A stretch of 46,625 nt of DNA, taken from assembly GCA_003427395.1 (NCBI GenBank), contig BFEA01000249.1, positions 1,444,686-1,491,310 on the forward strand. Direction: 5' to 3'. Position numbers and translations under genes: made by a program. Shown here one piece after another: positions 22,066 through 33,057 of the stretch. Origin of the DNA: Chara braunii (taxonomy: Eukaryota > Streptophyta > Charophyceae > Charales > Characeae). Below the pieces are notes generated by a model that was not told the origin of the DNA, ran no database searches, and was given only the letters and a program-made list of their open reading frames with translations. Position 1 is the stretch's first letter; the number at the start of each line of letters is the position of its first letter.

Positions 22066-25000
22066 TTACTTCACAGGTGCCTTCCCTTTCAGTAGCCTCT
22101 CATATTCTGCCACCACCTGAGAAGCTGTCTCAATCAGTTCCTCCCTGGTAAACCACCGATCTTCTTTTGGATCCGTAAGATGCCTGCATCTGACGCGGTA
22201 CTCTCTCTTGGGTTTAGGAGGTCTTCCTCGACCCAGTGGCTTCGGAACAAGCATATCCCTGTGATCCCAGTGTCGCCGATGTCCACTTGTCCATCCATGG
22301 TTGGGGGCAGCATCGATCTCCTGGAAGGGAATTGATCTGTCTCAGCGAAAGGTGCAAGCTTTGAGGCATGAAAGACTGGGTGAGTGCATAGGTGTCCAGG
22401 GACACGAATGACATATGTGGGACCATCCATCTCATCTCCCACTATATCCAGGACTTCCCAGGGACCAAAGTACTGAGGCATTAGTTTGCGAGAGATTCCG
22501 AACTCCTGTCCTAACTCACTAACCTTGACCAAGACTCGTTCCCCTACCTGAAATGTGGACTGTCTACGATGTTGATTCTCAGAAGCAATCATTGCTTGCT
22601 GAGCTTTCTTCATATGCTCGACAGCCTCTTGCAGCAACTTCTCATACTACACACCATACTCTAGTGTGCCTGGAGTTGCAGCGGGTCGGTTTTCAGGTAG
22701 GAGGAAGTCTAGTGCTGATCTAGGCTTCCATCCCAAGTGCAGCTGATTAGGACTAACGTCGGTACTGCTATGGATTAGCATTGTTGTACAGGCTGGCGAT
22801 GAGAGGCAACTGCTCATCCCAATCATCTTGGTTGGGCTTGATGTAATGCCTCAACAAGTGTTGTACAACTCTGTTCATTTGTTCGGCTTGTCCGTTGGCT
22901 TCGGGATGATTCCCTGAAGTCATTTGAAGTTGACTGCCCATCTGTTCTGCAGTCTTCTTCCACAACTCACTTGTGAATCGGACATCTCGGTCACTAACGA
23001 TTGACTTTGGTAAACCAAAGTCAGGCACCCAGTTGTCTTTGAACAACTTGATGACGTAGTCAGTTCTTGCAGTCTCTGGCATGGCCACTAGTCTAGCGTA
23101 CTTGGTGAATCGGTCGATGATGACGAAGATGTGCCTCTTGCCACTCTTACTAGTCACCAGGGTGTCCATGAAATCCATGGAGACACTCTGTCCTGGACCA
23201 GCAGGGATAGGCAAAGGCTTCAACAACCCAAGCGGTGCTTGAGTTCGCGGCTTGCCTCGCTAACAGACCTGACAGGTCTCTACGTACTTCTTCGCGTCAT
23301 CCAACATACCAGGCCACCAAAATCGTTGTACTAAGTTAGCACTCGTCTTCTTGTAGCCAAAGTGCCCGGTTCCGTCATGGCATTCGCCTAAAAATAAACT
23401 ACGTAAACGTTCACTAGATGGAACTACTAACCTTTTTATTCCTGCCTTATCAAGATAGAGTAACCCATCCACCATCACAAACTCACTTTCGGTGGCCTTG
23501 TCTTTTGCCTGAAGTTTGCGCATGATGTCCATCGTGACATAGTCTTCCTAATAGGCTCCCACCAATGATTGAGTTACTTCTTCAGATACGCCAAAGTCAG
23601 AAACTAGCGCACCTAGGTAGTCTGCTCTACGGGATAGCGCATCCGCAACCTTGTTGTGCTCTCCCTTTAAGTACTCAAGCTTGAAGTCATATTGGTCTGT
23701 GACCTCAATCCATCGCTTGGGTGCGTCAGAAAGAGCCGGTTGAGTCTTGATCCATTTGAGGGTCTGATGATCAGTCCTCAAGTAGAAGAACCTTCCCAAT
23801 AGGAAGTGTCTCCAATGGACAAGTGCTTTATAGAGAGCATAAAGTTCCCTTTCGTAGGTGGACTTTGCCAACTTCTTTGATGGCATCTTCTTACTCATNT
23901 CATGTACTCAATCGGTCTCAACTTTTTCCCATCCTGCTGAGCCAGCACTGCGCCAATGCCGTATTGGCTTGCGTCAGTGGTCACTATGAATGGCTTCTGA
24001 GGATCGGGAACCATGAGGACCTCATGATTCATGAGTGCATGCTTCAATCTCTTAAAAGCACCCTCGCACTCATCACTCCAGTCCCACAGTGTGTCAAGTC
24101 GAGTTAGATCAGTCAAAGGAGAGGCGACTGTAGAATAGTTCTTTACGAAGTTTCTATAGTAGCCGCACATTCCTAAGAAGGTTCTGACCTCAGTGACTGT
24201 CTGAGGTCGTGGCCAGTCTCGAATACTAGCCACCTTCGCATCTTTCGGCCTTATCCCCTCCGCAGATACTTCATGACCCAAGTATAGTATCTTAATGCGG
24301 ACAAACTCGCACTTCTCTAAGTTGACCTTATACTTGTGCTGTCGCAGGAGTGAGAGTACCTTCTCAACATGTTGTGCGTGCTCCTCGGCAGACTTACTAA
24401 AGATCAGAATGTCGTCTACGTAGACCACGACAAACTTATCTAAATGGTCATGGAAGATCCGATTCATAGCGTGCTGGAATGTTCCCGGCGCGTTACAAAA
24501 ACCAAAAGGCATCACTACAAACTCATACAGACCATAACGAGTCTGCAAAGTTGTCTTGTGTTGGTCCTCTGGCCTTATAGCAATCTGATGATAGCCGGAT
24601 TTCAAGTCTATCTTGCTATAGTACTTGCATCCCTGCACCCTATCCAATAGGTCGTCTATGCGAGGTAGAGGCTCTGCGTTTTTCACAGTGATGGCATTGA
24701 GGCCTCTATAGTGAATGCACATCCTCAAAGTACCCCCCTTCTTCGGTACAAATAGAACGGGTGATCCGTAAGGGGAAGTACTAGGCCGGATCCATCCCTT
24801 CTCTGTCAGCTCCTTAAGCTGTCGCCGAAGTTCATCTAACTCGGCGAGGGCCATCCTATAGATCCTTCCCTTTGGGGTCTTACTCCCTGGAATGATTTCT
24901 ATAGCATGGATGACTTCCCTTTCAACAACTCCTGTGGGCTCCTCGAACAGATCAGGGAACTTAGCAAGACGCGTTCTATCTCTGGGGGTGTTTTAACGGT

Positions 25001-25370
25001 CTCCCCTTTCTCAGAGACATACACAAGGTACATACCCTCCTCTTCGTTTTGCTTGTAATAATTGTAGAATGCTGATGCGCACAAGCAGCCATAGGTATCT
25101 ATAATGCTACTGGCCTTGAACTTAGTCAATCTGACAGTTCGGCCATCGGGCAACTTATGCTTGAGCACCTTCTTATCCCAGTCAAACTGGGCTTAGCAAC
25201 TTCGAGGTAGTACATGCCTAATAACATGTCAAATGGTAAGTCGTCGCTAACCAAGAACGAGATCTTATGGTTAAGTTCGCCTCCTCCATAGGAGAAGGTA
25301 CAGACTACGTCCTTGATGTAGTCTGTTACGATCATGCGCTCCTTGTTGGCCAAAGTAGATGCTATAGGTC
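22066..25370 (-). pseudogene. pol: Element D pol (PR C-terminus, RT, RNase H, integrase, chromodomain-like)
   Basis: Protease starts mid-domain at STLANKERMIV because of the upstream deletion, so DTG is absent. After two shifts (about 25195 and 24960) RT and RNase H are open at 24854-23548 apart from an N at 23899. RT has CIHYRGLNA (sisters CIDYRGL), [11 protein letters not shown] and an intact YVDD (plus 24411-24422). RNase H keeps TTDASQYGIGAVLAQ and DHQTLKW. The integrase finger HDGTGH..CQVC is followed by a stop, then a core with all three acidic residues: MDFMD, SDRDVRF and NGQAEQMN. A frameshift at about 22770 precedes the tail, which has VGERVLVKVSELG, VFHASKLAPF and, after another shift, DPKEDRWFTREEL, ending at 22066. 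This is the only copy here with both RT and integrase catalytic sets visible. Confidence 0.92.
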
Positions 25371-26763
25371 TTCTTCTCCGTGTCATTCTGAGAGGTTGGT
25401 TGAGCATTGCCTAGCGTGGCCTCCAAATCTAAGGCTTTCCTAGACAGTGTCTCAAACGAATGGTACTCAGTGCGTGCCTCGCTGGCCAGCAAGTTCCTGA
25501 AGTAACAGGAACTGGTCACTGTAGTTGATGCCGGGGACGAGGATCAGGCTCTCAACGGTAGTCGTAAGCTCTCTGACTGACTTAAATTTTCGTTGGTCTA
25601 ACTTGTTAATGGCATCAGTAGCCCTTTGTGCCTCCTGTGGATTATGCCATCGAGCTTCTACCATTTCCATGAACTGGTCTAGCGTAAGAGACTTAGCCCA
25701 GTCCGCCATGCGTCGCCCGTACCCGGCCTTTATCACCACACCATCTAACCATTTGGCTGCCTTACCCTCGAGGTAAGATGCCGCAGTTACCACTTCGTCC
25801 TCCAACAAGGTCCTCTTTGCCTTCACCCAAACCGGGACCGTTCTCAACCTTGTGTTGAGTTCTCCGTCCTTTCTCTCTCCTGAGAAGGCAAGAGGCGGTT
25901 TCATTAGGGTCTTAGGATACCATTGACCCTGCGGCTGTCCAGATTGCTGAACAGGTTGTTGCGGTGGTGTAGCTCCCACCGCTGGACCCGAAGAAGAAGA
26001 TGCAACAGTCTGTGCGACTGCTGCAGATGTACCACTTGGTTGTGTACCAGCTTGAACTGGAAAGGGGCCTGGCATCGCCGATAACGGCAACGGCGATTGT
26101 GCTGGTGGCCTGAATCCTGGCCTTGTCAATACATCCAGGATCTTGTCTAGAGTGCTCTGCATGAAGTCTAATCTGCTGTCCACGTGCGCATGCAACGACA
26201 TTCTTCAATACTTTCATTTGGTCAGACAATGCTGACTCATCCAAGCCCTCTAAGTCAGCTTTGTCAACCTTTAAAGTATCAAGCCTGGCTGTTCTATTTT
26301 TTATCTCTCTTTCTCTATCGGTAGCTTTCTTCAGGTCCCTCTCTAACTGTTCACAGATCCTTTCGACCTGCTGGAGCTCCCTGAGCTCCCGTTCGCGAGG
26401 AGTCAACGGGCTGAACTGTGCGCCCACCATTTGACTTGTAGACTGCCGAGAACCCATAGAACTGGAAGTGCCCGTGGACCCTGTTGGCATTCCCAACTGG
26501 GTCCCATTGGTCCCAAACAAAGCCGCAGAGGATGCTGTTGAGCTAGTCATGGCTGCTGCCCTGGCTGCTGCTGCAGCCTGTTCCCTAACTGCGGCGTTCG
26601 GTGTTTCCCTTGTTGCTGCTAGTGCACGGGCTCTGCGTTCGGCACGAAGCCTTCTTTCTTCTCCCGGTGCTAAGGCCTGGAACACATATGGGACCCTAAG
26701 TGATCTAGCACGTGTTAGTCTAGCATCGTCAGCTCTCTCCTCATCGACGTCTGACCCGTTCAG
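25371..26763 (-). pseudogene. gag: Element D gag, start codon lost and C-terminus deleted
   Basis: The frame opens upstream of 26685 with LNGSDVDEERADDARL, similar to the other gag N-termini. The expected ATG reads CTG (complement of 26761-26763), so the start may be lost. Next come an Ala/Arg-rich segment (RRLRAERRARALAATRE) and a coiled coil (RELRELQQVERICEQLERDL). After a shift near 26180 comes a Pro/Gln-rich linker and capsid (WYPKTLMKPPLAF, ARWHNPQEAQRATDAINKLD). A second shift near 25490 leads to SRKALDLEATLGNAQP, where the ~0.8-kb deletion joins it to protease. The CCHC knuckle is missing. Confidence 0.88.
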
Positions 26764-28043
26764 GAATTAGGCAAACATTATCTGCACTAGAACCCCCTGT
26801 TGGAGTCCTACTGCAGCATGTGTCTGACGGGCACCTAATTTTCTAAAAATAGTAGTGTCCGGCAGGTCCCCTAGTTTACCGAATCAAGTGGCATGTCTAC
26901 AACATTCACACAGATTGTCAACATAGTCTAGATGTACTTTGACTAGTTCACTTACAGCAGCAATAGACAAAACTGGCTATGGTAGCATACAACAAACCTA
27001 GTCTAATCTGTCTGTGAGGTGTTAGCAATCTGTCCACCAACCAATCAAAATACAAAATAGACCATGTTGCAGATGTATGATGAGTGGGTATAGTTGTGTA
27101 TGCAGTTGAGCACCAATTAGAACCTACCCTCCCCTCAATCCAACGTACCGAACAACATCAATGACCAGGCAGTGTCTTCGTGTGTATTTCGGCCCACCCC
27201 TGTGCCCAAGTTGTTGCCGAGCAAGCCAGCCAGTCCACTCTTATTTACCCTCGTACGGAAACGAGCCTTACACCTGGTTGATCTGGCTGATCAGGAGGAA
27301 TTTAAAGAGCGCCCCCATCTCTTCAGGAATTCTTTAACGTCGCAGTCAGGACGACGATCACAGCCAGAATCAAACCGAGTCCCCAACCAGAAATGTTTAT
27401 AGACGGTCTGGTAAGCGTCTCTAAAAGGCTGGCACACCTGGCGGAACTTCTATTTGGCGCAGCAAGTGCCTTAATGGACAGCAGCCATCGCATGCGTGAC
27501 CTACTCCCGTTGGGTTGGCATGGTGACCATGACCCAGTGCTTCGACCAGGGCCCTTCAGAGGCACCGCCCTTTCTCCTTCCAGATGCTTCCGGGAAGATT
27601 GTCGTCTCTCAAGGTAGCGCGCTCACGACACCTCACCAAAAGAGAGGACTCTCAAGTTGGACTCACTTCCTCACGGTAAGAAGAGATTGAGAGAGTAGAT
27701 AAGGTAAGGGAACAACGTACCTGGAGATAGCTGCCCCCAACCACAGATTTCTCACCAATTGAGCTGAGTGTGCTTTTGATGACCGGTCCTTGGCCTCGGT
27801 ACCACCTACAACGAAATGCAGTGCCACCTCAGCCGAATGCCACATCAGCATGCTCTCATCACCAATCATACATTCCGCAAGTCACCACGGCATACACTGC
27901 CGTCTTAGCCTTCCGGCGCACCCCTCTCTACCCAGGGCGTGCGCCTAATGTGGCCTGACGTCACAAGTACCCACTGCGAAGAAGCATCGTCAACGCACCA
28001 AGTCTGTACAACGCCAGCGTGCCAAAGGTAAGTGGAGATCAAA
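26764..28043 (-). other. Untranslated leader of element D
   Basis: About 1.28 kb between PBS and gag with no convincing coding frame. It contains the leader block shared with B and C (GGCTGTGATCGTCGTCC on the minus strand, plus 27323-27365), preceded by a TATAAACATTTCTGG-like stretch. Confidence 0.7.
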
Positions 28044-28058
28044 CCAGCTCCGATACCA
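28044..28058 (-). other. Primer-binding site of element D
   Basis: The minus strand reads TGGTATCGGAGCTGG three bases after the LTR end TTCCTTGCA. It has the same single departure from the canonical initiator-Met PBS as element B. Confidence 0.85.
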
Positions 28059-28061
28059 AAT

Positions 28062-29104
28062 TGCAAGGAACATGAATATGGACGAAGCACAGAAATCCAG
28101 AATGCAAAATCACACTGAAGTCCAAGTAGTCAAAGCCANAGCAGATAGCACAATGGAACCGAGTAACCATCCAATTGAGAATGATACAGAAGAATCGTGA
28201 GTCAATGTCCATGCCCAACAGGGCAACACCAACAGCATAACCCAATGTAGCTCTCTCTTATGAATGGCGCCAGGCGCCCTATCTACTCTACAGACTAAGC
28301 CTACAACTACAGCAATGAAAGCAACCAGACAACTTGACTACCAGCGAGTGATGATGTCAACACCAATGCCGACCTCCACCTCCACCAAGTACGTGTCCTC
28401 TTCACCCACACTCTCCCTTGTTACCCACACAGCACCCTTCACCTCCGAAAAAACCACCTTCGCCCTTCACCCCTCAGCGCACACAGGCAGCCCGGCTATG
28501 GCCGCCAGCGCCCTGCGCCCACAGGCAGCGCCCTACCGCCTAGCGCTGTCCTGCTTCCCTCAGCCTTAGCGCAGCGCAGCATGCATGCAAGGCAGCAGCG
28601 TGCCGGCCTTGCTCGCAATGGCCAAGATCCCTGCCCACTCGCTCTGCTTGCCTATATGCCAGTGCTGCGTGTGGGCGGCCTCCCTTCAGCCTGCGTCTGG
28701 GCCCCAGTGGCTGGACCCAGCCCGATACAGTTGAGGCCCGGGGCAATGCAGTTGCGCCTCTTTCATCAAGGCCTGCAGCCAGATTCAGATAGTGGCCGAT
28801 TTCCCTTTTGCATTTTCGGCCTCTCTACCCAGCATGCATTGTCGGCCTCACGTTCAAGTGCCCTGGGCCTAACTAACTCAGAGGCCCTGGGATTTCCACA
28901 TGTGCAGAGATCCGAGACTCGGTGCACTCCAACCAGCTGGCGTGCTGGAACTGTATGGACCCCACTTCGGGAGATGTTTGCACAGAGGGCTCTTGTTGAT
29001 TTGCTGGCCCGCCTTCACTTAGGGCGGGCACGAGGCTTGCTGGGGCCTTAGCCCAGAACATGTACATCATGGCAAGGCCCCTTCTTGAGGGCTCAATCCT
29101 CACG
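28062..29104 (-). repeat. 5' LTR of element D
   Basis: It matches the 20988-22028 LTR along its whole length with scattered, mostly transition differences and a short indel near 28440. One N is at 28139. Its outer end reads CCTCACG on the plus strand where the other LTR has CCTCACA, so its terminal T has probably mutated to C. Confidence 0.9.
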
Positions 29105-29153
29105 GATGGTGTAATCTGAATTTGTCATCTCGCTGTTGCTTATTTTCCTTGCA
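29105..29153 (+). repeat. 3' LTR of element B, right remnant
   Basis: GATGGTGTAATCTGAATTTG through CTTATTTTCCTTGCA matches the last 49 bp of the B 5' LTR (13715-13763). It completes the LTR cut at 20987 and is followed by GAAA, the duplicated target site of B. Confidence 0.9.
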
Positions 29154-29373
29154 GAAAAGGAAAAAGAGAGCAAAGGAAAAAGAAAAACTCCAAAAACTGA
29201 AAACGTGACTAAACCAACAACGGCAAGGCCCCAGAGCTCCTACCGACTGAAGCTTCGAAAGCGTCCCACATGACGGCTGAGGTTTCGAAGGCCTCTGTAC
29301 CCCCAAAATTTTCCGATCCAGGAGCCCTACCGGCCAAAGCTTCGAAGGCCTAAGAGCTCTACAGACCGAGGCT
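29154..29373. repeat. Degenerate GCTTCGAAAGCC repeats in a gene-free gap
   Basis: After an A/G-rich start, three to four copies of a ~30-bp unit (RGAGCYCTACCGACYRAAGC, then TTCGAAGGCC) occur at about 29233, 29319 and 29352, with a further TTTCGAAGGCC at 29283. The palindromic TTCGAA core recurs. It lies just past the end of the Penelope-like reverse transcriptase on the minus strand and may be its 3' untranslated tail. Confidence 0.5.
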
Positions 29374-30849
29374 TCAAAAGCCTTCCATGTGACGCTTCGC
29401 CCTTCCGTTCCGGGAAATTTCCCCCCAGCCTGTCAGGCACTCAATCCATCCTGCCCATATGCCACCGAATTTCCCAGAGAAATTACACAACACATTATCA
29501 AAGTACTCATCAGGGAAACCTCGCTTCCTGAGTTCAATTTTCAGAGTAAACAGGAATGGCACTTCCTCTCCCTTCACTGTTGTATAGGACCTTGCCCTAA
29601 TGTAGACATGAGCTGATAACAGCCATTTTCTGTTGTCGACGTGAAAAGGAGCTGAAGTGCTGCAAATTTTGGAAAAGGAGCCCCTCCTTACAGTAGCTCC
29701 TGTGATTCTTGTGCATTGCTACAACCTTGATCCCCCTTGGCCACCCAAGTACCTTCATTACATATCCTAAGAAGTCCCAGCAGTCCCCTCCACTAGTTTT
29801 CTCCAACACAAGGTTCCTGTCATACCAAGTCCTAAATCTTTCCAAGATAGAAAGTGTCAGCAAAAGAGATGTCATATCTCCATTTTTATAGCGCACAAAC
29901 ACGGAGACATCATCGGCCATACGAATACTGTTAACCAGGCAACAGTCACCGCCAAGGGAAGAGACAAAAATGAACTCATTATAAGCACAGAGCAAACAGG
30001 CCAATGCCGGACTCAATGCCTTGCCCATTGGTATATGCCTATCCTTTGCTGCAGGACCTGACCGTAGGCCTTGAAGAAAGTGCAGCCCAAATCAAATCCA
30101 CCAAAATCAACGATAGCCTGCAAAGAAAATGAGCTCCACCCTACTTGTGTGCCGCCTGACTGCAGTTTTGCACCTTTGCCTTTTGTCTTGACCAGTGCCC
30201 CAGTAACACCCCATTGCCCAGAGATCCGCCACCCATCTGACCGCCACCAAAATCGACTCGTGTAGCAAGTTGCAGAACATTTCTTTAATGTCAAAGGCTG
30301 CACTGGCAAACCTTCCTCCTTTCTTCAAATCTTCGTTTATTTTCCGTACCATCGTCGGCAGATCACTCATGCTCTTTAAATTGAAATTTGTTTCTCGATG
30401 CAGTTCCCACAGCAACTGGTTGATGGCCCGTGCAAATTTCTTGCTCGCGATCACACCACACTCAGAAAAAGTAGGGCAAATAGGACACCAGTTCGAGATG
30501 TCCTTATGCTTCGGTACAGAATAGCCTGACCCAGCCTTCCTTTGTCATTCCATTTGCCCAATCGCTCAAAACCACTCTTCTTGTATTTAACCCCACATTC
30601 TTTAATCACCTCCTCCTCGCCATCACAATGCCTAAGGCCCGGTTTTGCCAAAAACAAAATTTCCATGCTTTTCCTATAGACTGTCGGACAGCATATTAGC
30701 GAATCTCCAGCATTGTGATCAACGGCACATACGACCAGGCCTCCAAATTTCTGTCTCCATTCAAAGACAGTTCTCAAACTTAGACCACGATCCCTTTCCC
30801 CATCAATATTTCCGTCGAAACAGGAGGCAGTAGTTATTCTCTGAAACAT
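29374..30849 (-). pseudogene. Reverse transcriptase of a Penelope-like element, broken
   Basis: Read on the minus strand with several frameshifts. N-terminal motif VVCAVDHNAGDSLICCPTVY resembles the ADKGG...D..Y motif of Penelope-like RTs. SVPKHKDISNWCPICP follows (compare K.HK..RPI, RT1-2), then AFDIKEMFCNLL (RT3 with the first catalytic Asp), RIGIPMGKALSPALA (RT4; a frameshift falls within GIPMG at about 30020) and RMADDVSVFVRY (RT5; MADD in place of YxDD). TSGGDCWDFLGYV and a thumb-like ELRKRGFPDEYFDNVL complete it. Frames change near 30530, 30250, 30020 and 29590. A non-LTR RT is another possibility, but no APE or RLE endonuclease is present. The probable N-terminal half lies at 40000-42425 on the same strand beyond element C. 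Confidence 0.72.
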
Positions 30850-30914
30850 TTTTTTCCCTCAGAGTAGGCAGACAGGAGGTGTGCGCAAAGGAGGAAATAA
30901 CCTGTCGAACCAAT

Positions 30915-31240
30915 TGCGAGGCCACTGTCCCTATGAGCCCCTTTCGGCCCCTCTTTTACAGCCCGTCGGCCGCCCTAAGTGAAGGCAGGCTCGACGAGGC
31001 CTTCAGGGCCTTATTTCGGCCTCTGCGCAACTAAGGAAATTCAGGCAGTTGCGCAGTGCCAGTTGGTTGAGGAAACCCAGGCCCTGGGCCGCCTGTGTGA
31101 ATGAATAGAAAGCAGGCCCTGGGCTGGATACGGGTACTGGGCCACACACATGCCAAGGGCAGTTGGGCACATGCAACTACCGCAGGCCCCAGGCCTGTTC
31201 TCGATCGTACTGGGCCTCAGGCTACCGGGGCCTACTGGAA
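30915..31240 (+). repeat. 5' LTR of element C (visible part)
   Basis: TGCGAGGCCACTGTCCCTATG onward, matching 38504-38829 with about six transitions. The rest falls in the N gap. If it equals the 922-bp 3' LTR, it would end near 31836, placing the PBS in the last bases of the gap. Confidence 0.88.
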
Positions 31241-31850
31241 NNNNNNNNNNNNNNNNNNNNNNNNNNNNNNNNNNNNNNNNNNNNNNNNNNNNNNNNNNNN
31301 NNNNNNNNNNNNNNNNNNNNNNNNNNNNNNNNNNNNNNNNNNNNNNNNNNNNNNNNNNNNNNNNNNNNNNNNNNNNNNNNNNNNNNNNNNNNNNNNNNNN
31401 NNNNNNNNNNNNNNNNNNNNNNNNNNNNNNNNNNNNNNNNNNNNNNNNNNNNNNNNNNNNNNNNNNNNNNNNNNNNNNNNNNNNNNNNNNNNNNNNNNNN
31501 NNNNNNNNNNNNNNNNNNNNNNNNNNNNNNNNNNNNNNNNNNNNNNNNNNNNNNNNNNNNNNNNNNNNNNNNNNNNNNNNNNNNNNNNNNNNNNNNNNNN
31601 NNNNNNNNNNNNNNNNNNNNNNNNNNNNNNNNNNNNNNNNNNNNNNNNNNNNNNNNNNNNNNNNNNNNNNNNNNNNNNNNNNNNNNNNNNNNNNNNNNNN
31701 NNNNNNNNNNNNNNNNNNNNNNNNNNNNNNNNNNNNNNNNNNNNNNNNNNNNNNNNNNNNNNNNNNNNNNNNNNNNNNNNNNNNNNNNNNNNNNNNNNNN
31801 NNNNNNNNNNNNNNNNNNNNNNNNNNNNNNNNNNNNNNNNNNNNNNNNNN
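31241..31850. other. Assembly gap (610 N)
   Basis: A run of N replacing the remainder of the C 5' LTR and its PBS. Reading frames drawn across it are meaningless. Confidence 0.99.
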
Positions 31851-33057
31851 GTCTTCTGCCTGGTACGGTACATACATGCGGTCTGCTTGGCGAGTTTGGC
31901 CGTAAGTGGTGTGTAGTGAGGAGGGCGGAGGCGAGTGAGTGGCAACCGAGGAGGTGAGGGGATTGCTAGGAAGGCTACGTGGTGTTAATGTGGTCCGGAC
32001 AGTGTGATGAGAACTATCTAATGTGCGATTGATGCTGAGGTGGAACGGCGAGATAATGCTGGTTGTGCCGATGCAGTGACTGGTCATCGCAATCGCCATA
32101 AGGTCATCTGGTGAGATTATCTTTGTGGTTGGGGGCAGCTATTTGAGGTACGTTGCTCTTAACCTTATCCACCCTCGTCGACACTTCTTACCGTGAGGTT
32201 GTGTGTTCCTTCTTGAGAGTCCTCTCATTGTGAGGTGTCGAGTGCGCTCAACCTTTAGAGTCGGCAATGTTCACGTGGAGCATCTGGGAGAAGATGGGCG
32301 GAGCTTTCTGAAGGGCCCTGGACGAAGCACTGGGTCACGGTCACCATGCCAACCCACCGGGAGTAGAGCACGCATGCTTTGCTGCTTGTCCTTTGTTTGG
32401 CTTGCTGCGCTGTTAGATGGGTACTGAAGAGCAGGCCAGCCCTTAAGGGAGACGAGACCGGGCGTCTCTAAATAAGCACCGGAAGGGGAACCATTGGCTG
32501 TGATCGTCGTCCGGCTGAGACGTAAAAGAATTCCTGGAGTCACTTGGGGGCGGACGTTAAATTGCCTTTGGATCAGCCAATGGTTGTAAGGCTCGCTGCA
32601 CGCGAGGATAATCCAGTGCAGGGCTGACCAGATCAACAGATACTCGGGGCACAGGGGTGGGCCGAACACACACCTTCAGACACGTGACGCTCTCCAGATT
32701 GCTTAGGGACACTGACGTCAAGTGATACTCAGGGGGGAGGGGTAGATTTCAGGTGATAAGTTCGAGAAAATTCCATGTTGTCCTATCCACACAAACGATT
32801 CTATTTTTATGTTTTGATTAGTTAGGTGTACAGCCATTGACATCTGACAGACAACATTAGTTAGAACTGTTTCTTGTTCATGATGCTTCTGTTTGCGGAC
32901 TAGTCAAACTAAAAATAGTTTTATTTGTAGGAATCTAACTTACCTGTTGACCCGAATGTAAAGTCTTTGAAATAGCAACCAGTTAATTGGTCTGCGCACT
33001 ACGCTGCGGTAGGCACCTAGAGTCCATTAGTGCAAATTGTGTACAGGGTTGTAGCTT
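31851..33057 (+). other. Untranslated leader of element C
   Basis: No coding frame of note. It shares with B and D the block GGCTGTGATCGTCGTCC..CGTAAAAGAATTCCTG (32496-32536), the GAGGTGGAACNGC..GGTTGTGCCGA segment (32037-32075) and the CTTCAGACACG segment (32674) that begins the 3' leader half. Confidence 0.7.

Larger units (their letters stand above)
20988..29104 (-). mobile_element. Element D: Ty3/gypsy retrotransposon nested antisense in the B 3' LTR
   Basis: On the minus strand: 5' LTR (29104-28062), PBS, leader, gag, pol, 3' LTR (22028-20988). Host GATG is duplicated on both sides (20984-20987, 29105-29108). The two LTRs are about 1.04 kb each and differ at only about two to three dozen positions by eye, so D is younger than B. 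Despite this, gag and pol carry frameshifts, and about 0.8 kb covering the gag CCHC knuckle, gag-pol junction and protease active site is deleted near 25370. Pol is more complete than in A-C downstream of that. Confidence 0.93.
11543..29153 (+). mobile_element. Element B: Ty3/gypsy retrotransposon, interrupted by nested element D
   Basis: Element B has two recognisable LTRs, a primer-binding site, leader, gag, pol and polypurine tract in order. The 5' LTR spans 11543-13763. The 3' LTR starts at 20118, is cut at 20987 by element D and resumes after 29104 with the missing GTGTAATCTGAATTTG..CTTGCA end (to 29153). The outer borders are flanked by a 4-bp duplication GAAA (11539-11542 and 29154-29157), supporting a single insertion event. 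Without D and the 1.1-kb LTR insert, B would be about 8.4 kb. Coding regions are broken by stops, indels and a ~300-bp integrase deletion. Confidence 0.9.

Noticed and set aside
22066-22254. Separate small gene on the minus strand
   Set aside because: It is the chromodomain-like end of element D pol after a frameshift, alignable with the tails of A, B and C.
29374-30849. Group II intron maturase or telomerase as the identity of the RT
   Set aside because: The PMGKALSP and DHNAGD..CP..Y patterns and the linked GIY-YIG/CCHC context fit a Penelope-like element better, and no intron domain V or telomerase-specific motif is visible.
29100-30914. Hammerhead ribozyme (often carried by Penelope-like elements)
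   Set aside because: I looked for CTGATGA...GAAA cores on both strands near the ends of the RT and CCHC parts and saw none. A structural search could still find a degenerate one.
31041-32099. Long open frames across the N run
   Set aside because: They consist mainly of unknown bases and exist only because N cannot encode a stop.
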